The notes under the pieces were generated by a model. The model searched no databases. It saw only the letters and a list, made by a program, of their open reading frames with translations, and was not told the DNA's origin. A program made the position numbers and the translations under genes. This document shows positions 8,760 through 16,903 of a DNA stretch of 17,859 bases, one piece after another. Numbering within the stretch: the stretch's first letter is position 1; each line of letters begins with the position of its first letter. Source of the stretch: Zygnema cylindricum (lineage: Eukaryota > Streptophyta > Zygnematophyceae > Zygnematales > Zygnemataceae); NCBI GenBank assembly GCA_037447655.1, contig JBBHKE010000335.1, positions 1-17,859 of the forward strand, read 5' to 3'.

Positions 8760-9638
8760 TAGTGTTGTGTATCGGTGAAAAAGTTATCGCGATAACACCG
8801 GTACCGATAGTTATCGGTTATCGAACGGTCAGAGGTCCCGATATATCGGTCCGAGACCAACAAATTCCATATTGGCGATAACTTCAAAAATATATAGTAC
8901 GCATCCTACAGTACCTTATTATATACTATATTTTAAAATTTACATTATATAGCATGGCATGCCACGTGTACGAACCTGTTCCGTAACTATTTAACTGAAA
9001 ATTATTACGGGAGATGCAGCACAGGAAACGTAGTCCGGTCAACTGAACATGAATTTTACGGCAACTTACGGAACTGAACTGACTAACCGGTAAACATGGA
9101 ACAGATAAAGGACGGCGGACACAAAGTACAACGGACGCAAAATAACATTATGCGCGCCGCCGAAATCGAACGAACGACTTGGAATGAGAGAATGCGAGCG
9201 GACGGCCAGCGTGAGCGCCGGCATCCCGAAATGGCTCTTTTGGCGGCTTATGCCAAAGAAGCCGACAGATTGACATGTGGCATGTTTCCAGTGGATCTCA
9301 AGGAAAAACGGACAAAGCCGTGGCGTCGGATGTGAAAGGTACATCGTTTTTTTGGGTTCGTACAAAAACAGTACATACCTCATGGCGGCTACTGCACTTT
9401 TTGTCCGGAGAATATGACGTACAGTTGAATGTATATGTCGTACATTTATGTGTACGTTCCGTACATATATCGCCGATAGTTATCGATATCAGTGTTATCG
9501 GCGATAAAACCGATAAATATCGGGTATTTATCGGAGATAATACCGATAGCGATATATCGTACCAATATATCGATTAACGGGTACCCGAAAAAAGGTCCAT
9601 ATCGGTTATCGGCAAATCCTTACCGATACACAACACTA
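8760..9638. mobile_element. hAT-like non-autonomous transposon (879 bp) with 8-bp target duplication
   Basis: The left terminus TAGTGTTGTGTATCGGT is repeated in inverted form at the right end (ACCGATACACAACACTA). The element is flanked by the same eight bases on both sides, CAAATTTT at 8752-8759 and 9639-9646. An 8-bp duplication with TA(G)-type inverted ends is diagnostic of the hAT superfamily. Both subterminal regions are packed with TTATCG, CGATAA and CGATATATCG words, probable transposase binding sites. No full transposase is encoded, so it would need a related autonomous element. A GC-richer middle at about 9090-9400 holds the open frame listed separately. Confidence 0.85.
9096..9335 (+). 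CDS. unrecognised 79-residue open frame inside the hAT-like element
   Basis: The frame starts at an ATG in a favourable AAACATGGA context and ends with a stop at 9333-9335. The product is strongly charged and basic, rich in R, E and K, with a middle stretch MALLAAYAKEADRLTCGMF that could form a helix. I do not recognise a domain, and it shows no hAT dimerisation region or BED zinc finger. Its base composition is clearly richer in GC than the ends of the element around it. It may be a decayed transposase remnant, a captured piece of a host gene, or a chance frame. I list it because its composition and position are unusual, not because expression is shown. Confidence 0.25.
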   Translation: MEQIKDGGHKVQRTQNNIMRAAEIERTTWNERMRADGQRERRHPEMALLAAYAKEADRLTCGMFPVDLKEKRTKPWRRM

Positions 9639-10707
9639 CAAATTTTATCGAAATGTCCCTTAAAAGGAGTAACTTTAAACTCTAATATGGGTTTTTTAAC
9701 ATACTTGGACATGAAATAGAGTAACAAAATATACAAAAAAAGAGAAAACATACAATATTTGGAGTGGGTGATATGTGGCGTAAGGTCACGCCAAATGCGG
9801 ACAGACCTCACAAAATAAAATCCTCTTGGACTAATCACAGCCACTCTTTCCTTTTAGGGTTCGGTGTGGAATCTGACGACTGCGCCGCCATCCTGAAAGT
9901 CAGTTCAACATTTTTGGAACAGGGATCAGGGAAATTCCCGCCTCCTCTTTCACCGACATGGATTACACTCCGCCCACGTCATCATCAGCTTTCACCGATA
10001 TTCTTACATATTTGAATTTTGCAGGACGAAATGGCGAAAATTTTGCTGCCCGCCAACTCCACCATCGATGACGTGGCAAGATCGTTCGTATTTAGGGGAC
10101 TTGTAGTTTTTTTTTGGCGAGGGCAATGAGGAAAATTGACCATTGGCGATTGCTACTACCGGAATACCAAATGTGGGAAAAAATTAGTATTTTAAATGCA
10201 TTAATTGGGGAAAAAGGTCCATTGTTAGGGTTTGAGCCGAACTAAAAGAGATGTCATTCATTCCGACCTTGTGGGCCCCGATTGAAAGGTGAGAAAAGAT
10301 TAAAACAGTAAAAAAATTCAATGCCTCAAAAATTCGAGGAAGACTCATCAACTGTATGTATATGGAAAGTTTTGGAATATCTATGCTGTGTGATTGAGGA
10401 TGTTTTTTTTTGGGTGAAAGGGAAAAGTTGCTCTCTTTTATCTCCCTCAAATAAAAACAGTGTATTTGCTAGTAAGTTCTCAAGCTTTTTTTATGTATCG
10501 GCATTGTCCTATTTTTTTGAATACACTAATGTCACATGTTATATATGTCTTTTTGTTTATATTTTTTAATGATGTCATGTCTGTTTTGACAATCATCCTC
10601 TTGCCTGTAACAAGATGAGAAAAAAATGTGAAAAAATGAGTTGGCAGAAAAAGTCAAATTGACTAACACTGAGAGTCGTCAAAAGTCTCCTTTTACTAAA
10701 GAAAAAC
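9639..10707. other. Unassigned stretch with one GC-richer patch
   Basis: The patch at about 9764-10080 is richer in GC than its surroundings. It is open in the plus frame from an ATG at 9764 to 10015 (83 residues, unrecognised). A pyrimidine-containing TTTTGCAG followed by GACGAAATGGCG near 10017-10035 resembles a splice acceptor, but no donor or protein match supports an exon. The rest (10100-10707) is AT-rich with no structure. Short pieces near 9660-9720 (ACTCTAATATGGG, GAAATAGAGTAA) resemble X-family interior words. Confidence 0.4.
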
Positions 10708-10994
10708 TACGATTTTACGCATTTTTATCATTTTGACCACACTAGTGTGAACCTATCAAGTTTCCCCCATGTTACCATTTTGATTACAAGTGTCCCCATT
10801 TGTCTTTTTTAGGATTTGTTATCATTTTCATAAAAAGAGTGCCCAATTATGATTTTTTGCCCATTTTACCAATACGACCCTCAAAATATACTCTTATCAA
10901 TTTTGCCCATTTCACCATCTTGATTTTTGGAATACACATTTATCAATTTTACCTATTTTACCTTTTTGATGGTAGGAATACAGGCTTATCAACA
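10708..10994 (+). repeat. degenerate tandem repeat, period about 46 bp, six units
   Basis: Each unit starts TATCA-TTTT-like and continues with a CCCATTTTACCATTTTGAT-like middle. Units begin at 10708, 10754, 10800, 10848, 10895 and 10941 (46, 46, 48, 47, 46 and 46 bp), and a further start TATCAA lies at 10987. The last two units agree best and earlier ones are more diverged. It has no coding sense: open frames through it are a by-product of the low-stop T-rich strand. Confidence 0.75.
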
Positions 10995-11668
10995 CATCGG
11001 GGACCTAGAGGCGAGCGACCGTGGCTGCGGCCAACAGCAAAATGCGGAACCTTTGTCAGTTAACCGCGCGTTCCGGGCCATACGGAGGACAAACATCGTG
11101 CCACTGGTGAACGATGCTATGGAATATCATTTTGTTTTTCTTATCAATCGACAAAAATTTTTTTAAGGGAGGCATGGGAACATGTACTAGATTCAAAGTA
11201 CGGTAACAGACGAACAAAAGTAGGCGATGAACAAAAATCATTAGTTTTGAGATAGGGACCGGAAGTCAGTTTTTATTGTTTATATGTTTGATTTATTTCC
11301 GATAGCATATTAGAGTGGACTTTATATTTTTCCTGCCCTAAAAGATGATAGTGAAATCATTTGCATAAAAAAGGAATACAAAGGAGAGAATAGAGAGAAG
11401 ATTCATGAGAAAGTGGAAAGGTAGAGAAGTTTTCCAAAGTTCAGAGCCTACATTCTGATTCAGAGTGTGTAAAACAGTGTTAATTTTTTGCAACAATAAT
11501 TGTCATTTTTGACATAAATAATAAATGATTGTGATGAAATATTTATTATGTTAAATATTTTTTAGCGAATAATACTCCAATGGGGATGTTAATGCTCTTT
11601 TTTCTATTGATATATATGTTTTTTTTGTTTTTTACCAAATGATTTTGTTTTTTACGTGTTTACGACTG
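10995..11668. other. Unassigned AT-rich DNA
   Basis: No gene, RNA or repeat recognised. A GC-richer patch at 10997-11110 (around GAGGCGAGCGACCGTGGC) is open in one plus frame but has no recognisable product. Confidence 0.45.
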
Positions 11669-12061
11669 CTATGGAATGATGAATTTTTTTTTATTATAAA
11701 CCAACGATAGTTCATTTTCATCGTTGTCCAAACCGCTGATTTTAGAACTGTCTCTCACAGGAAGACCAACCAGCGACGAGAATGTGTTGTCGCTGAACAA
11801 TGCAACTATGAGACCTCCATAGGACCTTAGAGTAAGCAGCTCACACGAAACCTCTAAGATAACCCTGACCCCTTTGTGTTTCAGAGAGAATAACTGCCAC
11901 CCTGGAAGACAAAAACACTGACCACCTTTACCCATGTAAAGGCCAGACTCCCCTGAGTTGATAGCAAAAAGAATCTCTGAATTTGCTCCCCTGAGCAGTA
12001 AGTTATGAAGGGTCAAAGTTGACCTTTTTGTACAACAACTCTCTGGAAGAGAAGGTCCAGT
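11669..12061 (-). other. open stretch of unknown nature, possible coding fragment
   Basis: The minus strand is open from just after a TAG beside 12061 down to a stop at 11669-11671, about 130 codons. There is no ATG near the beginning: the first in-frame ATG lies about 27 residues into the nominal 115-residue frame. The translation is not low-complexity. It has a globular mix with glycines, a CFCLPGW segment and an LRSYGGLIVALFS segment, and its composition is richer in GC than its flanks. I recognise no family. It could be an exon or transposon fragment, or chance. Confidence 0.2.
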
Positions 12062-12545
12062 CTATCAAATTTTTCTAAGTCCTATCTTTCTCTAAACTCT
12101 ATCTATTGAAGTACGGCACCAATCATAATAGTGTATCGTACATAAAGGTACACGTGCCGTTGTACTTTATATACAACCATTGTACGACATAGCCAAAAGT
12201 CGACACATGTCATTTTTGGATTTGTTCTTGGAATCATTGGAGATGCCGTAATCCAATGTGATTTTGCCACGTGGCGATTGATGTGACGTCGACCGCAATC
12301 TGCCAAAAACCTACTGCATGATTTGGGCATGCTTCGTGGCCGTCCGATCAAGCCGGATTACAATTGTGGCCGTCATAAATACTTGCGCAATATTTGTTTC
12401 GCCTTTGAAACAAAATGTGCTGTATCCGTTTCGCATGTGTTGTACGCCGTACATTACAAATTGTATCTATGTCTAAATATCCTGTTGAATGAAGATAGCC
12501 GATGTGTAAACATTTAAATAACTATCATACACTATATCATACATC
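12062..12545. other. Unassigned stretch rich in GTAC words
   Basis: No gene is visible. Several GTAC/CGTAC words occur (12112, 12140, 12150, 12183, 12440), including a partial inverted pair GTACGGCAC...GTGCCGTTGTAC at 12112-12165. Part of this stretch may be the far portion of the copia 3' LTR, whose outer boundary I cannot place. Confidence 0.4.
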
Positions 12546-12700
12546 TTTGGTTTAGACTAGTTGGCTAAGGCTACCGGCTACTAACTATTTTGACTGACGG
12601 TAGGTACCCGGTTCAAATTTTGGGACCCTCAAATCTGTTTGGTAAAATCTACTAACCTAATATATATCCCCGTCGGGATAGCATAGGCGGCCATGGCTCT
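12546..12700 (+). repeat. possible tRNA-derived SINE head
   Basis: TAGACTAGTTGG (12553-12564) matches the RNA polymerase III A box TRGYNNARNNGG at all but one fixed position. GGTTCAAATTT (12610-12620) matches the B box except at its last base. The 57-base spacing fits a tRNA with an extra arm or a tRNA-derived SINE. The acceptor stem does not pair and the T-stem is weak, so it is not a working tRNA gene. The 3' boundary is a guess, and it may lie inside the copia LTR. Confidence 0.35.
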
Positions 12701-12832
12701 ATCTCCCTCTCCAACTTTCAATGACTACGACAAGTGTGGGAGCTGGAGAGAGGAGTTAGAGGTAGACTGCCTCTGCTTCTTTTCAGTATTTTACAAAACC
12801 TAGAAAATACTAAAATAACCTTAATTTCTACA
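12701..12832 (-). mobile_element. start of the 3' LTR of the copia element (outer end not located)
   Basis: Immediately after the polypurine tract on the minus strand comes TGTAGAAATTAAGG, the expected TG start of an LTR. Beyond it lie TTTTGTAAAATACTG, a CT-rich block, and TATATATTA about 160-170 bp in, which may be a promoter TATA. The other LTR is not in the window, so length and outer end cannot be fixed by comparison. The lower limit given is conservative and the true LTR probably extends further left. Confidence 0.5.
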
Positions 12833-12845
12833 CTCCCTTTATTTT
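12833..12845 (-). promoter_or_regulatory. polypurine tract of the copia element
   Basis: Read on the minus strand it is AAAATAAAGGGAG. It lies directly between the stop codon of the RNase H frame (12846-12848) and the TG of the LTR. Position and composition fit the plus-strand priming site used in reverse transcription. Confidence 0.7.
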
Positions 12846-13220
12846 CTAGTCACTCTTTATTTTAAGACCACACTTCTCTCGGCAGAAAATTAGTTTAGGG
12901 GAAAGAACAGGTTTGGTCATCATATCTGCTACCATTTCACTATCTGGTTTATACTCCAAACTGATTATCTTGTTTTCTACTTTCTCCCTAACAAAGCTAA
13001 GTCTGATATCCATGTGTGTAGCTTTAAAGTGATGTTTAGGATTGGCAGAAATGGTAATGGCAGCCTGATTATCACAAAACACTTTTTGGACACCACTCAT
13101 AAGATGACCAAGCTCACCAAGCAAAGACTTGACCCACATTAATTCTTTTGCAGCAGAGCAAGAAGCCATGTACTCAGCCTCCATGGTGGACTGAGCAATG
13201 ACCTTTTGCTGCTTGCTGCT
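12846..13220 (-). pseudogene. copia RNase H, C-terminal part
   Basis: It continues in the same frame after the TAG at 13221. STMEAEYMA contains the catalytic Glu and VFCDNQAAI the next catalytic Asp; THMDIRLSFVREKV and MVADMMTKPV are the standard end of copia RNase H. The product would remove RNA from the RNA-DNA hybrid. The stop at 12846-12848 touches the polypurine tract, so this is the natural end of the polyprotein. Confidence 0.92.
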
Positions 13221-13223
13221 CTA

Positions 13224-13769
13224 GCAGCAAGCCCCATCACCCACATACAATACATATCCAGATGTGCATCTCCTCATAGGAGCATCCCCATAGCTGGCAT
13301 CACTCCAAGTGGTGATGTCAGTATTGTTCCCACCCAAATGCAACCATAGATCCCTAGTTCCTATGAGATATCTAAGGACTCTCTTAGCTGCCTCCCAATC
13401 TTTCTTAGTGGGAGCATTCAGACTCCTTCTTAGTACTCCTACGGCTGCGGCTATGTCTAGACGGGTACAATTCATGAAATATATTAGGCTGCCCCCTACT
13501 TGTCTATAAGGGATGGTCTGCATAAATCTTTTTTCTTCCGGGCCTACCTCATCATCTAAGATTATAACTCCTTCTTCATCACTCCCCTCACTTCCCTTCT
13601 TTAATTCCATAGGAGTGGCACAACTATTAGCCTTGTCCATTTGGAATTTTTCTAACATGTTTCCAATGGCCTCTTTTTCAGTTAATTTTATTATCTTTCT
13701 ATCTCTGTCTCTCTCTACCTGAATTCCCAAAATATACATTGCTTCTCCCATATCCTTTATCTCAAATCT
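13224..13769 (-). pseudogene. copia reverse transcriptase thumb/connection and start of RNase H
   Basis: The frame opens just after the TGA at 13770 and reads RFEIKDMGEAMYILGIQVERD, the usual sequence after the YVDD motif. It continues with PYRQVGGSLIYFMNCTRLDIA and the tether motif AAKRVLRYLIGT. WSDASYGDAP carries the first RNase H Asp. It ends at a TAG (13221-13223) where tryptophan (SWSS) is usual. About 180 codons remain open, so decay is moderate. Confidence 0.9.
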
Positions 13770-13772
13770 TCA

Positions 13773-14284
13773 TTTTAAATCATTCTTCAACTTATTTATT
13801 TTATCCATAGATTTATTTAAAACAAACAAATCATCAACATAAATTGCAATAAAAATAATTCCTTCCTTATCTTCAAACAAATAAATTGAGTGATATGAGC
13901 TGATCCAAATATATGCCAAACCTGTAAGAAACTCATCAAGCTTCTTGTTTTATTGCCAAGGCGCCTGTTTCAGCCCATACAAAGATTTGATCAATTGACA
14001 TACCTTGTTTTCCTCCCGTTGCTCCACAAATCCTTCGGGTGTCGCATAAAAATTTCCTCTTCCAACTCTCCATGTAGGAAGGCCGTCTTGATGTCCATCT
14101 GATGCACTTCCATGTCTTCTGCTGCTGCCATACTGAGAAGTATCCGAACCGAAGGAAACTTGACGACCGGAGCAAAAGTCTCCTCGTAGTCAATTCCCTC
14201 TTTCTGGGTAAATCCCTTCGCCACTAACCGAGCCTTGTAGCGCTCAATGGTGTTATCCGGGTTCAGTTTCAGCTTAAATACCCA
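13773..14284 (-). pseudogene. copia reverse transcriptase, palm and fingers
   Basis: The beginning shows the RVT_2 hallmark [23 protein letters not shown], read through about 14150-14235, then [19 protein letters not shown], which holds the first catalytic Asp. A one-base loss near 14036-14040 shifts the frame. The new frame carries [12 protein letters not shown] and, after a TAA at 13950-13952 where tryptophan is usual, AIYVDDLFVL with the YVDD active site at 13830-13841. A TGA follows at 13770-13772. The enzyme could copy element RNA only if intact, which it is not. Confidence 0.9.
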
Positions 14285-14287
14285 CTA

Positions 14288-15615
14288 ACACCCAATTGGC
14301 TTTTTGTGAGCAGGACAATCTACCAATTCCCATGTATCGGCCGCCATGATTGAGGCCATCTCCTCATTAATAGCTGTCTTCCACCGGTTTTTTTTAGGAC
14401 AAGTCATTGCCTCATTATAAGTTTGAGGTTCATCGGGGTGAGACAGTTTGGTTACCTTATTGTTAACTTGTCTCTCTTGTAGTCTTTTGCTGCTTCTTCT
14501 TCCTCCCTCAAACTCGGTTGCCGAAATAGATGGCTCTCTTGGATTCTTCCGAACAGTTTCTACTTCTCCCCTATCCCTTGATTCCGGTTCGATTTCCACC
14601 ACGTTTTTCGCTTCAGTTGGAGTTAATACTAGGGGTTCCACATTTGGGTCCTTCTCCATTTGATCCGTACCTGCAAGATCATCATCTTCTTGAAATCCTG
14701 GATAGTTAGGAAGCTCAAAGTCATCAGAATTTTCTGACTCAAATCTGATTTTGACTGTCTTTGTATGCTTAAAGGGATCTATAGATTTTCCTTCATCCAT
14801 AACCATTAGATGCTTCACTAGGATAATATCCTCTCTTTTGAGAACATAGACTCTATATCCTTTTACATCTTCATCATATCCTAGTAGATATCCTGGTTTT
14901 CCTTTTGGATCTAACTTCCAGTTTGATGGATCTGTGTCTAAACTGAACACTTGACTGCCGAAAACCTTTAAATGTGAAACATCTGGTTTTCGGCCTTTCC
15001 ATCTCTCATAGGGTGTTTGGCCTTTTACTGCTGAAGTAAGAACTCTATTCTTGAGATAATTTGCACAGTACATTGCTTCGACCCAAAACTTTTTTCCTAT
15101 CTTCTTATCTGACAGCATACTCCTAGCAGTATCACTCAGTGTTCTATTTAATCTTTCAGCTACACCGTTCTGCTCATGATTTTCAGGAACTGTCTTTTGG
15201 TGTTGCACTCCATCTTCTCTCAGAAAATCCTCAAACTGGTTAGAGGTATACTCTCAACCATTGTCACTCTTTACTCTCTTGATCGAGGTTTCATGGAGTT
15301 TTTCACTCCATGCTTTATATTGTTTAAAACATTCCTGAGCCTCAGACTTATTTTTCAAAAAATACACCCTGGAATACCGAGACCAATCATCGGTGATAGT
15401 CTTCATAAATCTTTTCCCCCCGGGTGATGGCACTCTGGCCGGCCCCCAAATATCTGTGTGTACTTAATCTAGAATATTTTTCCCTTATACGTGGCAGTTT
15501 TTGGGAAGGGTAACCTGTGTGCTTTACCTTGAGCACATCCACTAGAATCACTTAGATTCTCACTTTCACCGAACTGAATTCCTTCCACTACTCCCATCTT
15601 TTTCATCTCTCTTAA
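14288..15615 (-). pseudogene. copia integrase and start of reverse transcriptase
   Basis: The segment first continues in the frame of the upstream piece, then changes frame near 15480. The first catalytic Asp of the integrase is in VHTDIWGP (D at 15452-15454), the second in VKSDNG (D at 15263-15265), and Glu in NGVAER (15155-15157). Their second spacing is the DD35E pattern. A TAA at 15464-15466 precedes the first motif and a TGA at 15254-15256 falls just after the second. The copia-type C-terminal signature (KVFGSQVF then GYLLGYDEDVKGYRVY) follows. An acidic linker leads into ETDWELVD-like sequence at the reverse transcriptase start. A TAG at 14285-14287 ends the piece. Confidence 0.9.
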
Positions 15616-16359
15616 CTAATCTAGATTCACATGCCCAAGCCTCTTATGCCACAACATTATATCATAAACACCAACATAATAAAGTTTCTTCTTTTCATTG
15701 CTTAAAATCAGCCTAAACATCCCTTGGCTACCTTTTTCAGCAAAGAAATAAACTTCCTCCTCAAAACTAGCAGTAAAGACTCCTTTTTTAGTGCTAGTAT
15801 CAAAACCCTTATCATCTAATACAGGCGTAGAGATGAGGTTTTTGTTCAGCTCCGGAATAAACAAAACATCAGAGAATGTAACTATAGATGTCTTTCCTTC
15901 TACTAACACTTTTAGATCTACCGATCCTACAAGAGTAGTAGTGACTATCCTCCCATCTCCGTACTCTATCTCTACGGTGGGAATCTTTCTTATCTTAGTG
16001 AACAGGTGTTTATCTTTACACATGTGCATGGATGCACCTGAATCTACAATCCAGCCTGCTTCACCTTTCAATCCACCGAAAGCACATTTATTCTTTCGTG
16101 GAATTTCGACCTCATTTTTCGCTTCCAACTCCTCATCCAATAGGAGTTCATCGTCCTCGTCCTCGGATTCCGCCTCATATACCTGTGTCACAAGGGCCTT
16201 TTTCTTTCCTCTCGAGGATCCACCGGTCTGCCCCTCCTTTAACCGCAGCTCGGTTAACTTAGTGCATTCAGCCATATAGTGCCCCGGTTTCTTACAAAAA
16301 TGGCACAAACCCTTGGAAGTCCTTGGTCCGAACTCCTCGGTCTGATTTTTCTGCCCCAC
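15616..16359 (-). pseudogene. copia gag C-terminus, protease and pre-integrase region
   Basis: The open frame of 248 codons is entered at the insertion junction and has no real start codon (its first codon is GTG). Residues 19-32 form a CCHC zinc knuckle, CHFCKKPGHYMAEC (16264-16305), which binds element RNA. A basic then very acidic linker follows (about residues 50-90). The aspartic protease active site is at WIVDSGASMHM (residues 103-113, D at 16042-16044). The end carries the pre-integrase motif LWHKRLGHVNLD (residues 236-247). A TAG at 15616-15618 then interrupts what should be one long polyprotein. Confidence 0.9.
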
Positions 16360-16869
16360 TGTAACAGAGTTATTGAGTTGGGTACTTAGTAGTTAGCAAC
16401 TAGGCTGCTATGGTTGCAATGTCAGAGCAGCGTAGCTGCGATTCCAGACCAGCGCAACATAGCAGTATAGCAACTTAGCAGCATAGTTACTTAGAGGCGT
16501 AGCAGCATAGCAACGCAGCAGAGCAACGCAGCTTAGCAGTATAGCAACGCCGCGGCATGTAGATAGAACGGTATTGTTCTAGAAGATATTTGGGGGATTT
16601 GTCTTGGTTGACGGTGAAGGTCCACGTGTACAGTTGTACAGTACTAGGTTGACTAGCAGCTAGCTAGTTTAAATAGTCAAGTAGGCTTAGTGGATAGGAG
16701 ACTATTCGAATAGACCTACGCAGCGAGCGCAACCTTGTACTCTCTTCCAAGAAATAAAACGCAACTTTGTCTCTCAGTGTTTTGTGCTCCTACTGTTGCT
16801 ACGGGAAGATCCTTGGTGTTTTGCGCTGTGCATTGTGGCGTGCTGTGGCGCGCTATTGTCCCTTTTACA
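16360..16869 (+). mobile_element. 5' LTR of a Ty3-type retrotransposon (510 bp)
   Basis: It begins TGTAA and ends TTACA, the usual TG...CA inverted ends of an LTR. It starts exactly where copia gag stops and is followed after one base by a primer binding site. The first 200 bp are a degenerate array of GCAGCATAGCAAC-like words. A TTTAAATA word near 16669 could be the TATA box and AATAAA at 16753-16758 a polyadenylation signal. The five copia bases before it (CCCAC, 16355-16359) should be repeated after the 3' LTR, which lies outside the window. Confidence 0.85.
16395..16555 (+). repeat. degenerate GCAGCATAGCAAC-type repeats in the LTR U3
   Basis: Short related words (TAGCAGTATAGCAAC, TAGCAGCATAG, AACGCAGCAGAGCAACGCAGC) recur many times without a strict period. 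Repeated words in U3 are common and may act as enhancer elements of the LTR promoter; that role is inferred. Confidence 0.6.
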
Positions 16870-16870
16870 C

Positions 16871-16881
16871 TGGTATCAGAG
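16871..16881 (+). promoter_or_regulatory. primer binding site for initiator tRNA-Met
   Basis: TGGTATCAGAG is complementary to the 3' end of plant-type initiator methionine tRNA (ending CTCTGATACCA). It begins one base after the LTR. It is the site where reverse transcription starts. Confidence 0.85.
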
Positions 16882-16903
16882 AAATTTCCCGTGACTCGAC
16901 AGC

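Larger units (their letters stand above)
12831..16359 (-). mobile_element. decayed Ty1/copia retrotransposon, 5' part cut off
   Basis: Read from 16359 downwards the order is zinc knuckle, protease, integrase, reverse transcriptase, RNase H, polypurine tract, LTR. Integrase before reverse transcriptase is the copia order. The body has seven in-frame stops (15616, 15464, 15254, 14285, 13950, 13770, 13221) and two frameshifts (near 15480 and 14038), so it is not autonomous. The N-terminal part of gag, the primer site and the 5' LTR are missing because another LTR begins at 16360. They are expected beyond the right edge of the window, on the far side of that insertion. Confidence 0.95.

Noticed and set aside
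9764-10030. A host exon ending or starting at the TTTTGCAG near 10017
   Set aside because: There is only an acceptor-like word, with no donor, no recognisable protein and no further exon. It is kept only as part of an unassigned stretch.
10708-10994. CRISPR-like repeat array
   Set aside because: The repeats are head-to-tail without unique spacers, diverge steadily, and lie in eukaryotic transposon-rich DNA.
12546-12632. A functional tRNA gene
   Set aside because: The A and B boxes are good, but the acceptor stem does not pair and the T-stem is weak.
13309-16279. Plus-strand open frames opposite the copia pol region (up to 162 residues)
   Set aside because: They are antisense shadows of the copia coding sequence. 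The minus strand carries all the recognised motifs.
12846-16359. Use of a variant genetic code, with TAG/TAA read as glutamine, to explain the in-frame stops
   Set aside because: TGA also interrupts the frame twice, the affected positions are usually W, G or L as well as Q, and there are two frameshifts. Decay is simpler.
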